Source: Streptomyces eurythermus
Lineage (GTDB): Bacteria; Actinomycetota; Actinomycetes; Streptomycetales; Streptomycetaceae
Assembly: GCF_014649115.1 (NCBI RefSeq)
Contig: NZ_BMSK01000003.1
Coordinates: 434,001-498,000 of the forward strand
Reading direction: 5' to 3'
DNA: 64,000 nucleotides
The translations under genes were made by a program, and so were the position numbers. The notes beneath the pieces were generated by a model that searched no databases, was not told the DNA's origin, and saw nothing but the letters and a program-made list of their open reading frames with translations. Of the stretch, positions 63,994 to 64,000 are shown piece by piece. Position 1 is the stretch's first letter. Each line of letters starts with the position of its first letter.

Positions 63994-64000
63994 GCGAACC

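Overview
The window is high-GC actinobacterial chromosome, almost certainly Streptomyces. The signs are GTG and TTG starts, strong third-position GC bias, many GTGA/ATGA stop-start overlaps, resuscitation-promoting factors, a tRNA-Leu with anticodon UAA (bldA type), and a SigI/anti-sigma/anti-anti-sigma set. From memory, and unverified, the gene order resembles the eno-bldA-hut-sigI-purKE stretch of the S. coelicolor core chromosome. I see no transposase, phage gene, integrase or CRISPR array. This is vertically inherited core sequence with local repeat hot spots.

Layout. 0-10.7 kb, all + strand: the 3' end of a DUF1906 secreted protein, a SurA-like lipoprotein, mazG, a cytochrome P450 with a long N-terminal hexapeptide repeat, two Rpf/LysM cell-wall hydrolases (the second behind a c-di-AMP ydaO-type riboswitch), enolase, a DivIC/FtsB-like septum protein, DUF501 and Ppx/GppA. 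10.7-17.4 kb: type II NADH dehydrogenase with two Rex-like operators, a cyclopropane fatty acid synthase, and an ABC transporter pair on the - strand. 17.8 kb: the bldA tRNA. 18-26 kb: pobA with a clear operator, a Bax-inhibitor-like membrane protein, three small hypotheticals, a thiolase, an SGNH esterase and cystathionine beta-synthase. 26-31.7 kb: a divergent MmyB-type regulator/SDR pair, an NCS1 permease with a divergent RpiR-type regulator, and membrane hypotheticals.

31.7-35.4 kb, - strand: a compact four-gene operon of three roadblock/LC7 proteins and one DUF4388-like protein, lying downstream of a lysA-like decarboxylase. Its first gene holds the only in-frame TTA codon I found in the window. 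35.5-41.1 kb: the histidine utilisation operon hutU - M20 amidohydrolase - hutF - hutI, with overlapping starts and stops between the first three genes. 41.2-43.6 kb: sigI and its partner-switching proteins. 43.9-48.1 kb: four genes for sortase-anchored or membrane-anchored surface proteins sharing a triplicated domain.

48.1-64 kb: a POT peptide transporter, a DraR/DraK-like two-component system, a GtrA protein, purK-purE overlapping a membrane dipeptidase, and a second dipeptidase paralogue that has lost its metal ligands. Then come two VOC proteins divergent from a CGNR regulator across a GTTACC repeat array, a UDP-glucose-type dehydrogenase, an acyl-CoA dehydrogenase, a PF04672-type methyltransferase, a 16-cysteine copper-storage-like protein and an LCP-family cell-wall ligase.

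Two themes link several regions. Cell-wall and surface remodelling covers Rpf, LysM, LCP, DivIC, sortase substrates and the dipeptidase. Developmental or stress control covers bldA, the TTA-containing roadblock operon, SigI, the c-di-AMP riboswitch and DraRK. Six genes look leaderless: a TAnnnT -10 element ends 6 or 7 nt before the start codon and there is no ribosome binding site. Functions rest on motif reading without database searches, and gene names assigned by synteny are from memory.
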